From Desulfococcaceae bacterium (GTDB taxonomy: Bacteria > Desulfobacterota > Desulfobacteria > Desulfobacterales > Desulfosalsimonadaceae), in contig JAQYVU010000030.1 in NCBI GenBank assembly GCA_030145385.1, positions 1-47,544 of the forward strand: DNA of 47,544 nt, written 5' to 3'. The translations under genes and the position numbers were made by a program. How positions within the stretch are numbered: the stretch's first letter is position 1; every line of letters begins with the position of its first letter. The notes beneath the pieces are model-generated. The model made no database searches, was not told where the DNA came from, and was given only the letters and a program-made list of their open reading frames with translations. Positions 33,354 through 42,000 of the stretch are shown here, piece after piece.

Positions 33354-34590
33354 AAAGATCTACCTTCCCAATCGCCTCTAACCGTTTCAGCACCGGGGGG
33401 TGGGAATAATTCAAAACAACATACATGGGATGGGGCATGAGGTTGGATAGATTGTGAACCGCCAGTTTCTTTAGCGCGCTAATAAATGATTCCGCATCCC
33501 GGGTGGTTTCAACAGCAAACCGGTCGGCTGCATACTCATTTTTTCTGGAAAAATACTGCATAACAATACCCATGAAAAAATCAATGGGCGCAAATAAAAT
33601 ACCGAAAAAAACCAGCCCGGCATAAACAGACGGCGCGTCCATATAAAACGCTTCAAACAGCATTGGGGAAGATATAAAAAAAGACAAAAGATATAACATG
33701 ATACCGGTCTGAAGAATTCCGGTTAAAAGCATCCATAAGACATGTTTCTTTTTATAATGGCCCATTTCGTGAGCCAATACAGCTACCAGTTCATCTGTTG
33801 TATGATTTGTCACCAGAGTATCATAAAGGACAATCCGCTTGTGACGGCCAAAGCCTGTAAAAAAAGCATTGGTCTTCTTTGAGCGTTTGGAGCCGTCCAT
33901 TATAAAGACATTTTTTAAGGAGAAATCAATAGAATGTGCATAGGCCATAATCGCAGATTTTAATTCCCCGGGATCCAGCGGTTTAAACTTGTTAAAAAGC
34001 GGCATTATCCAGGTCGGCACCACAAACTGCATCACGACCATAAACACGACCATCACAACCCAGCAATAAAACCACGCATGGGGACCGGCATACTCAAAAA
34101 ACGCCAGAACCCCGCCAAGCAGCATACCACCGATAAGAACAGCAAGAACGAACTGCTTGCACCGGTCTGATATAAATATTTTCCATGTGGTTTTATTAAA
34201 CCCGAACCGTTCTTCAATGTAAAATGTCGAAAAAATCGAAAAAGGCAATGAGATGAAGGATTTTAATATAAATAAAATACCGATATAAAGAATTCCACAG
34301 ACAACCGGAGAAGCACTGATCACCCGGACCCATTGATCGATCAGGGGAAACCCCCTGCCGAACCACAGCCCTAAAAACAATACCAGATTGACAATAGCTG
34401 CCAGCCACTCAAAACGTGTATTTACCCGCAGATAATTTTGAGAAGACGCATACTGATCGTTATCATACCATCCCTTGAACTGTTCGGGCAGCTGATTTTT
34501 CAGCATCCTGAGATTGAAAATATCAGCAGTCATATGAAGCAGAAAATCTATAAAAACCGCGCACAAAATAATGGAAGCAATAAAATTCAT
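33352..34590 (-). CDS. M48-family (Ste24/CAAX-protease-like) integral membrane metallopeptidase
   Basis: A 412-residue zinc peptidase with about seven membrane segments and the active-site HEMGH at residues 274-278. Further marks are SKRSKKTNAFFTGFG before it and KNEYAADRFAVE downstream, which supplies the third zinc ligand. It is closest to Ste24, which in bacteria acts in membrane-protein quality control rather than prenyl-protein processing. I chose the ATG at 34590, which has AGGGAA upstream; an in-frame ATG at 34644 lacks a ribosome site. Single gene, convergent with glpD. Confidence 0.92.
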   Translation of the reverse strand: MNFIASIILCAVFIDFLLHMTADIFNLRMLKNQLPEQFKGWYDNDQYASSQNYLRVNTRFEWLAAIVNLVLFLGLWFGRGFPLIDQWVRVISASPVVCGILYIGILFILKSFISLPFSIFSTFYIEERFGFNKTTWKIFISDRCKQFVLAVLIGGMLLGGVLAFFEYAGPHAWFYCWVVMVVFMVVMQFVVPTWIMPLFNKFKPLDPGELKSAIMAYAHSIDFSLKNVFIMDGSKRSKKTNAFFTGFGRHKRIVLYDTLVTNHTTDELVAVLAHEMGHYKKKHVLWMLLTGILQTGIMLYLLSFFISSPMLFEAFYMDAPSVYAGLVFFGILFAPIDFFMGIVMQYFSRKNEYAADRFAVETTRDAESFISALKKLAVHNLSNLMPHPMYVVLNYSHPPVLKRLEAIGKVDL

Positions 34591-34811
34591 TGTATTCCCT
34601 TTTAACAGAATAGCATTCATCAACAATCTGTTATTAAAGTACATTTATCAAAAAAGCATCACCGGAATTTGATCTGAAATTCCGGTTTTGCAAACCGGAC
34701 ATACAGCTGAAATACAAAAACGACATTAATCCCTTTTGATTTAAACTGCTTTTTTTACCGTTGAATGATTGAAAAATCAAGTCTTCAAATGTTTTGAAAA
34801 CAATGAAAAAC

Positions 34812-34914
34812 TTGACAACATGGTTAAAAATCTATAACTAAATTAGAAGTATGGTGGAACCGGTCAGCCAACCATCGGCCATCGGTCTGATTGACAGCCT
34901 TGGCAAACCGGTTC
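34812..34914 (+). promoter_or_regulatory. Promoter and structured leader of the LysM gene
   Basis: TTGACA (34812-34817) and TATAAC (34833-34838; spacing 15, or TAACTA at 17) form a sigma-70-like promoter. The roughly 100-base leader contains GAACCGGTCAGCCAA (34857-34871) pairing with TTGGCAAACCGGTTC (34900-34914), with only two mismatches. CCATCGG is repeated in tandem inside. This could be a cis-acting RNA element, but I could not match it to a known riboswitch. Confidence 0.5.
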
Positions 34915-34951
34915 ATTTTGACTAACCCACAATTAATGACAGGGGCATGGA

Positions 34952-35992
34952 ATGGTAGTCAAAAAGTTCCCAATCCGATTTTTTCATTTTTCCTTTGCTT
35001 TTATTTTCTGCATGCTTTTTTTAACTTTCAATGCAGCAGCCGGCATTGAAGATCATGTCACCCGCACTGAATCAGGTTTTTATTACACCATTCAAAAAGG
35101 TGATACGTTATGGGATCTTTCAGAAGAATTTTCAAATTCTCCCTGGGTATGGCCGGAAATGTGGCACTATAATCCGCATATTAAAAATCCGCACCTGATC
35201 TATCCCGGACAGAAAATTCTTATTTATAAAAAAGAATGGGAAGGAAAAGAAAAACAACCCGAACCCGTTACTGAAGAACCTGTTCAAAAGATAGAAACAT
35301 TTCATACATTTAAAGAAATTGACCGTGTCGGTTTTATCCGTGAAAAAGCAGTCGCCCATCACGGCACGATTTTCAAGGCCCAGGATGATGTTGTATTGAT
35401 CACTACTGGAGCTCAAATCTACATTTATCCGGAACCCGATGCACCCCTGCTATCCGTCGGCAAAAAATACACCACTTACAGGACTATCAGCCCTGTAAGA
35501 GACAAAGCAACAAACGCAAATCTTGGCGTACAACATTTTTTGACAGGTATTGTTGAAATTACAGCTGTTGAACCGGAATTTGCTATCGGGACAGTAATCT
35601 ATTCGTATCGGGATATTCTCATCAATGATTATCTCATGCCGTATGAACCAAGATCCGTCAATATTCCAATAAAAGAAAGTAAACAGGGACTGAACGGAAA
35701 GATTATCAAAACTGAAGAAGATGAAGCGCTGACAGCCCAGTATTCAATTATTTTCATTGATAAAGGCGAGATTGACGGCGTTGAAACCGGCCAGTTTTAT
35801 TCTATCTATTTACAGGAATCCGCCCGGCCCAATCCGAAAAAATTCCAGCAGGTGGACCTTACCCCTTATCATATTGGGGAATTAATCGTACTTCATACAG
35901 AACAAACAACATCGACTGCTTTAATCACTAAATCAATACAGCAAATAACGCCCGGAAATCTCGTGCGCACTCTGGAGGTCGCAAGACCCTGA
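34952..35992 (+). CDS. Secreted LysM-domain protein
   Basis: A 346-residue exported protein with a signal peptide (hydrophobic core LFLTFNA, cleavage near AAA-GIE). One LysM domain follows at about residues 47-94 (YTIQKGDTLWDLSEEF to HLIYPGQKILIY), which binds peptidoglycan. The remaining 250 residues are beta-rich, with a long unrecognised region repeatedly mentioning GTVIYSYRD and GQFYSIYLQ. This architecture is common in deltaproteobacterial LysM proteins of unknown role. ATG with AGGGG; its own promoter and terminator make it monocistronic. Confidence 0.87.
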   Translation: MVVKKFPIRFFHFSFAFIFCMLFLTFNAAAGIEDHVTRTESGFYYTIQKGDTLWDLSEEFSNSPWVWPEMWHYNPHIKNPHLIYPGQKILIYKKEWEGKEKQPEPVTEEPVQKIETFHTFKEIDRVGFIREKAVAHHGTIFKAQDDVVLITTGAQIYIYPEPDAPLLSVGKKYTTYRTISPVRDKATNANLGVQHFLTGIVEITAVEPEFAIGTVIYSYRDILINDYLMPYEPRSVNIPIKESKQGLNGKIIKTEEDEALTAQYSIIFIDKGEIDGVETGQFYSIYLQESARPNPKKFQQVDLTPYHIGELIVLHTEQTTSTALITKSIQQITPGNLVRTLEVARP

Positions 35993-36024
35993 AACATAAA
36001 AATGACCTTTCAGTTTAAAAAATC

Positions 36025-36060
36025 AAAGGGCTTCTGCCGGTTGCGGCGAAGCCCTTTTTT
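36025..36060 (+). terminator. Intrinsic terminator of the LysM gene
   Basis: AAAGGGCTTC with inner GCCG, loop GTTG, CGGC and GAAGCCCTTT, then a T run, forms a long GC-rich hairpin 32 bases past the LysM stop codon. The convergent pilus ATPase gene begins beyond it. Confidence 0.93.
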
Positions 36061-36095
36061 AACAGTTTTACACAAATTTTCGTGAGAATTGCGGG

Positions 36096-37919
36096 CTAAT
36101 CGTTTTCCCAGGTTACCCGCATCACTTCCTCAAATGTTGTTATCCCCTCCAGCAATTTTTTGATGGCATTGTCCCTTAAGGTCACCAATTTTTCTTTAAA
36201 GGCGGCATCTCTTAATAAAGCAAGGTCCGTATGCTGTGTGGTCAAATTCCGGAGTGTCCTGGAATAAGGTAACGCTTCATAAATTGCCGTACGTCCAAAG
36301 TACCCGGTTCCCCGGCAGTTGGCGCATCCTCTCCCGCGATATAATTTAATCGGCCCTTCCTTATTTATTCCCAGCCCGGAATTCCGCAACTGAGAAGCAT
36401 CAATCATGTATGATTCAATACACTTAGGACAAATATTTCGAACAAGACGCTGGGAAATAATTCCGGTGAGCGTGGCCTGCACCAGAAAATAAGGAATACC
36501 GATATCTAAAAGTCTTATAATAGAAGACGGCGCATCATTGGTATGCAGGGTGGATAATACCAAATGGCCGGTCAAAGCTGCCTGAACAGCATTTTGTGCA
36601 GTTTCAAGGTCCCTGAGTTCACCGACCATTATAACATCCGGATCCTGGCGCAAAATATTTCGCATAATCGTTGCAAAGGTTATGTTAAGAGCAGGTTGAA
36701 CGGCTATCTGGTTGAATTCTTCATGAACCATTTCAATGGGGTCTTCAATGGTGGTTGTGTTAATTTCCGGTGTAGACAGCCGTCTTAATGTGGAGTACAG
36801 GGTTGTAGACTTACCGCTGCCTGTGGGTCCGCAAACCAGCACCAGGCCGTTCGGGCGATTCACCATATCATTATACCGTTTCAGGTCATCTGCAGAAAAC
36901 CCAAGCTGACCCAAATCTTGAAACAAAATATCCGGATCCATCACCCGCATCACCACTTTCTCACCAAAGGCAACCGGAATGGTGGAAATCCGTATTTCTA
37001 CTTCAACACTGCCTTTTGCAGTTTTGATCCGCCCGTCCTGAGGGCGTCTTTTTTCCGCCATATCCAATCGGGACATATTTTTTATCCGGCTGACCATCGG
37101 GGAATGGACTTTTTTCGGCAGCCGGTAGACCGTATGCAATACCCCATCGATGCGCATTCTGATCAGGGAAATGTCCCGTTTGGGTTCAATATGAATATCA
37201 CTGGCCCGCTGATCAAATGCATAATTAAACAAATGATTGACCGCATTGACGATATGATGATCATTTGACGGCAGTTCATCCGGGGTTTTTAAGCGCACAT
37301 ATTGTTCCAGGTTTCCCAGATCAACCACAGGCCCTGAAAACTGAGTTTCCGCTTCTGCAATGGAGCGTTTAAACCCGAAAAATTCATCGATTAACCGGAT
37401 AATATCCGATTTGGATGTCATGACCGTTTTAACCGGCATCAGGCTGACCCGGCCGATATCTTCAAACACCTCGGAATTAAACGGGTTGGACGTTGCTACC
37501 ACCAGACTCCCGTTTTCCACTTCAATGGGCAAAACCAGATGTTTCATGGCAAAACTGCGGGGAATAGTAGTGGTCACCAGGTTCAGGTCAAGCTTTAACG
37601 GATCGATTTTTACATACGCTTTGTCCCATTCCCTGGCCAGCATTTTAAATATGGCATCTTCATCAAGTTCAATGTCTTTTTTGTCTGACCGGGAAAATTT
37701 AAATGAACTGATGACATCAACAATGGTGGTGGGGTTGATGATCCGAACCCCAATCGGCATTTTATCGCGCCGCCTGGCCTTCTGCTTTTCAATACTCTCC
37801 CGGACCTTTTCCTTTTTTTCAAAAATTTCAAGGGCCTGTTCTTTAGAGATCGCCCCCTGCCCTACCAAGGCGATGCAAACTGCTTTATCTGAAAATGGAT
37901 GCCCGTTATCATTTATCAT
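36096..37919 (-). CDS. PilB/GspE-type secretion (assembly) ATPase
   Basis: A 607-residue hexameric ATPase that powers pilus or type II pseudopilus assembly from the cytoplasmic face. It has an N-terminal MshEN-type domain (about 75-190), Walker A GPTGSGKSTT at 364-373, Walker B-region PDVIMVGELRD (427-437), His box HLVLSTLHTND (452-462) and the four-cysteine zinc site C497, C500, C532 and C535 (CPKC and CANC). The zinc site places it with extension ATPases, not PilT retraction ATPases. Next to minor pilins and PilY1 it is best read as PilB-like, though GspE cannot be excluded. ATG start. Confidence 0.9.
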   Translation of the reverse strand: MINDNGHPFSDKAVCIALVGQGAISKEQALEIFEKKEKVRESIEKQKARRRDKMPIGVRIINPTTIVDVISSFKFSRSDKKDIELDEDAIFKMLAREWDKAYVKIDPLKLDLNLVTTTIPRSFAMKHLVLPIEVENGSLVVATSNPFNSEVFEDIGRVSLMPVKTVMTSKSDIIRLIDEFFGFKRSIAEAETQFSGPVVDLGNLEQYVRLKTPDELPSNDHHIVNAVNHLFNYAFDQRASDIHIEPKRDISLIRMRIDGVLHTVYRLPKKVHSPMVSRIKNMSRLDMAEKRRPQDGRIKTAKGSVEVEIRISTIPVAFGEKVVMRVMDPDILFQDLGQLGFSADDLKRYNDMVNRPNGLVLVCGPTGSGKSTTLYSTLRRLSTPEINTTTIEDPIEMVHEEFNQIAVQPALNITFATIMRNILRQDPDVIMVGELRDLETAQNAVQAALTGHLVLSTLHTNDAPSSIIRLLDIGIPYFLVQATLTGIISQRLVRNICPKCIESYMIDASQLRNSGLGINKEGPIKLYRGRGCANCRGTGYFGRTAIYEALPYSRTLRNLTTQHTDLALLRDAAFKEKLVTLRDNAIKKLLEGITTFEEVMRVTWEND

Positions 37920-38001
37920 GTTAAATTAACCTTATCTTGAGAAATATTTGCTCCATTACCAATAATCAAAAGCGGTAACTATTTCAATTAAAAAAAAGAA
38001 A

Positions 38002-38036
38002 CGGGCATCTGAAATGTAAAAAATTTCAGATGCCCG
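38002..38036 (-). terminator. Intrinsic terminator after the DUF4124 gene
   Basis: CGGGCATCTGAAAT (38002-38015) pairs perfectly with ATTTCAGATGCCCG (38023-38036), a 14-bp stem. On the minus strand it is followed by TTTCTTTTTTTT. It ends the pilY1 operon and separates it from the ATPase gene, which therefore needs its own promoter or read-through. Confidence 0.93.
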
Positions 38037-38074
38037 CATGTCCGTTTTAATCAGATATATTAATTCATTTGTAA

Positions 38075-38554
38075 CTACTGTCCGATTTGGGCGTTGAATG
38101 CTTTAATTTTTTCATCAAAATCCTTATACCGCTTTTCATAATCATCAATTCTGCGATTCAGTTCTGTAACCTTGTAGGTATAATCGGCCTTTATCCCCGA
38201 TCTGGAATTTTTGGGCGGCGGATCGCCGAGGGTTTTCTTTTCTGCTTCCAGCGCGTTATACTCGCGAAGCAAATCTTCCCTTATGGCGTCCAGCTCACTG
38301 GCAGAGTTCCGCACCTTCCCTGCCCCGGTTTCTTCAGATTGAGATGATGCTTGCTGCACCACCTCCTCAGGACTGTACGTGCTTTGAACGGATTCAAGGG
38401 TTTCCACATCTGAACGCTGATCTTCAGGAATCAAAGATGAGTCATCGGTAAATCGGACCACACCGCCTTCGTCCGTATACTGGTATATTTCAGCAGATAC
38501 GGTTGACGTCAGAAGGATTACAAGTGCGGCAATTGAAAAAATAAATTTGAGCAT
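38075..38554 (-). CDS. DUF4124-domain secreted protein with C-terminal coiled coil
   Basis: A 159-residue exported protein. The signal peptide (MLKFIFSIAALVILLTSTVSA) leads straight into a DUF4124 domain (EIYQYTDEGGVVRFTDDSSL), a short beta fold common in exported proteins. Then come a Ser/Gln-rich linker and a charged coiled coil (about 95-155, with ELNRRIDDYEKRYKDFDEKI). The function is unknown. It is the last gene of the pilY1 operon. Start is ATG at 38554 with GAGGAG; a longer frame to 38656 overlaps the upstream gene and lacks a ribosome site. Confidence 0.82.
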   Translation of the reverse strand: MLKFIFSIAALVILLTSTVSAEIYQYTDEGGVVRFTDDSSLIPEDQRSDVETLESVQSTYSPEEVVQQASSQSEETGAGKVRNSASELDAIREDLLREYNALEAEKKTLGDPPPKNSRSGIKADYTYKVTELNRRIDDYEKRYKDFDEKIKAFNAQIGQ

Positions 38555-38625
38555 ATCAAATATTCTCCTCTTCTTTGTGGAAACATTCACTATCGAACGC
38601 CCAGTCCACAGTAAACAACAGCCGA

Positions 38626-38997
38626 TTATCGCCGCGAGCGGGCAAGTGGTTCGCATGAAACAGCTTTGCCCTCATCATTGATTTTGATGCCCACATACAT
38701 TCCGACCTTGCAATTGACTTTGGCGTTCGGTGCCAGATCGATCTGCTTATCCCCGACACATATCGCTTTGTCATTAACTGCATCCAGAGTTCCCCGGGCA
38801 TAAAAAGTGCGCCTTTCAAGATCTTCGAAATTAATTTCCCCGGAATTAAACCCCGGGGGCCGGCGGATTTCCCTGATGGCAGCCGGACTGTCATCTGCAA
38901 AACAACTAAATGGCACTGAAGTCATAAAACATCCTGCGGCCAGAATAAATACCAGCATCGGAAAAGTTATGGCCCTGTTTTTATATAAGCTCTTCAT
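38626..38997 (-). CDS. Small secreted beta-barrel-like protein in the pilY2 position
   Basis: A 123-residue exported protein with a hydrophobic N-terminal segment (MLVFILAAGCFMTSV) that could be a lipoprotein-like or Sec signal. Its C-terminal half repeats the pattern of small OB-like or DUF5666-type barrels: RGTLDAVNDKAICVGDKQI, then VGMYVGIKINDEGKAV. It sits just after pilY1, where Pseudomonas has pilY2, but no sequence relation to PilY2 could be shown. ATG at 38997 with AGGAG; the GTG one codon earlier is too close to the ribosome site. Confidence 0.7.
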   Translation of the reverse strand: MKSLYKNRAITFPMLVFILAAGCFMTSVPFSCFADDSPAAIREIRRPPGFNSGEINFEDLERRTFYARGTLDAVNDKAICVGDKQIDLAPNAKVNCKVGMYVGIKINDEGKAVSCEPLARSRR

Positions 38998-39051
38998 CAC
39001 TGTCTCCTATGATTAATCATTTAACATCACCGCTCCGCTATAAACGCTCAT

Positions 39052-42000
39052 CTACTCGATAACTTGCCAGAACCACGCACCGACTGGCAGCGGAGGAACA
39101 TTCTTGCCGACGACTTCATCAAGGTCATTTAAATAAATAACATCTTGCAGCAGGGTCGGGTCCAGAAGCAGGGAATCAAATTCCTGCCCAATGGGCGGCA
39201 CATTGCCAGGGATTTCGTCACTATCAATAACTCCATTTCCGTTTTTGTCAAAAATCAAGAGTACATCATCCAAAGTAACAACGCCATCTCCATCAGCATC
39301 ATATGCGACCGCAAGTAGATCATCCAGATCGACACTTCCATCTCCGTCTACATCCAGATCAATCAGATCATCTTCATCAAAATCGCCGTCCCCGTCCAGG
39401 TCAAACTGGGGCTCTTCCGGCCACCCGCCGGAACATGCGTCAACCTGATACAGGTATGATCGACCACCCGCAGTACATGGTGATTTTTCCGGTATATTGG
39501 CTACAAAAGTAAACACATTGCTTCTGACAACCGGCCGACGCACCATTCGTTCTCCGTCATCCGGCAGGTCCATATACCACCCAAGAGCACCCCCCTCTTT
39601 GGTCTCCAGATTATAATAAGAAACCTCATTATTGGTTATAAAACGGTAGGTCTCCCCATTCATATCTGCCTCTTTGACAATTGACTGCTGCACCAGAATC
39701 AAATCTTTTCCGACTCCGGGCGCAGTATTTGAAAGTGTGCGTGGCGGGCCTGTGGTTAAGGTGCCCAAATACTTGTCTTCAGAACTGCCGGTCTCGGCTT
39801 CCCAGTCCAGTGCCCAGTCATAGACGCCGTATACAGATTGATGACTCAAGTCCGTGGTGTCCGTAAAACCCAGATACTTGCCAGTGCCGAACAGTAACAA
39901 AAGTCCATCGCTCCCCGGAGGATTGCATTCGTTCACAAACATAACACCGGGCGCGGTGGTGATGGGCTGGGGTGTACCGGAAGAGTCGGTGACTGTAATC
40001 AGGGGCTGCGGATTCGTGCCGTCATTAAACGCCACTTTCCAGTCCGCTACCGTCGCTCCTCTCAAGTCAAATTTCCACATATTGCCCTTTAAATCCCCGG
40101 CATAAACGAAATCAATCTCACCGTTTGAATCCGGGTCGACAATAGCCGGAGAGCTCAGACCGTTGCACCCGCCAACACCAGTGTCAAGTTTCGCCACCAC
40201 AGTACCGGTCAGCGCATCCATCAAATAAAGGACCGCATGTCCATTGACGCTTTCATACCCGTTGCCTGTGATCACCACCCAGCCCGCGGCCTTTGTTTTA
40301 AAAATCGTTGCCTGACTGTAAGTATATCCCAGATCCGGATCAATCGCCCCAGCTCCCGGGTATTCCCACAGCGGAATGTTGGTTGGATCCGCCTCTCCCA
40401 TTGGAATGGTCACATCAAGAGCGAACAGGCCCTTGTACCCTTTTCCCATGGGGCAAACCAGCAGTTTCTTCATGCCGGTATCCATAACAAACGGGGTGTT
40501 GTTCAAAAAATACTGATGCTGATAATTTGGAAGTGCGAGTTTCGGCAGTTCACTGTACAGCATATTGGGAACATATGTAGCCAGCTCATTACCGGTTTCC
40601 GAATGTATGGCGTGCAGCATGCCGTCATTGGCCCCCACATACAGCACATGATCATGGTATTCCGCTTCCGAATGAACAATATCACCCAACAGATTGGCCC
40701 GGGCCCTGAAAGGGCCGCCATTGGCTTCATCCTCGCTCACATCGCCCCGGAGATAATTAACCAGGTTTTCCACATCACCGGCATCAATCGTTCCGAATGC
40801 ATACGCCGCGTCAGTTCCGAACGCATAAGCCAGACCGTCAGACAGTCGGGTTTTCTGGTCACTGGTCATAGAATTAAAATCAAACAGCATTCCGCTTGAG
40901 CCATCATAAGAATAAATTTTTCGATCTGTATAATCGGTCACCAGATCCAGTTGATTTCTGGCCGACCACTTGTAATCCGGGTAGACCGCACCGGTGTCAA
41001 CATCGATTTCAAACGCTTTCAGATCTCCGGTCCACTTGCCGGTCATATATTCGCCCCGATACAGGTTGGAACCAATCTGGCGCTGGACTGAACTGGTGGT
41101 AACCGCTGCAGATGATCCGAGCCGTTCTTCTATGTTGGCCTTGATTTTCATCAATGCGGCCACCAGTTCCTTTGGGTTGCCGGCATTTAAAAACAGTCCC
41201 CGACCGTTGACCGTTGCATGGTACATGTCGTCGATAGTGGACAGTTCCCCTTCCACGGGCCATTCCCATTCCGGGCATGAGTTGTCGTTTCTAGGCATGG
41301 CTTTCGGACAATCCGGCCAATCGCCCGGAACAATACTTCCTTCAACGCCGAAGGTCAACGCATAGGTCACAACATGCTGCTGGGAGTTTTTATCCCACTC
41401 ATTGGTGGGCACCTCATTAGCGAGCATAGTCTTCATATCCCGCTCATAAAAATCCATGGAAATATCCGCCAGGGTGCCGGATTCAAAATCGTCCCCGAAC
41501 TCACCGCCATCCCATTCCGAGTCATTGTTCCCGTCATGGTTATCGATATTGGATGCCGCATTCATGTTGTACAACCCGTCGGTCATGGCGATCAAAAACG
41601 CCTGCTGGCATTCGCCGCCGTTTTCCGCATTCAGATACGGATAGGTGTCCACGGTTGCATACCCGCCGTCAACAAAATAGGCTTTGTCATGCGCATTGAC
41701 AAGGGATGCCGCGCCTTCAAAATATTCGGCGACTTTTAAAAATCCGTCTTTTAAAGGAGTGGCACCGCTGGGATTGGGAAGATTATAAACGTTGTTTAAA
41801 ACATCCAGGGTGTCATCGCGGTAAGACACCATGGCTTCCTTTATCGACCGGACAGCATAAATATCCCTGGAAGGAACAGTGGTCAACCCGAAATAAATAT
41901 TGCCCATGGATTCTACCAGTTTGCCCAGGGCAAACCGGCTCACCTTATCCCTGGTCCGGGCAAACTGGAACCAGTTGGCAAAATTCTGCCGTTCCCGTGT

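Noticed and set aside
39180-39400. Dockerin as evidence of a cellulosome
   Set aside because: No cohesin or glycosidase genes are present; DxDGDG loops are also common as calcium-stabilised tails of adhesins.
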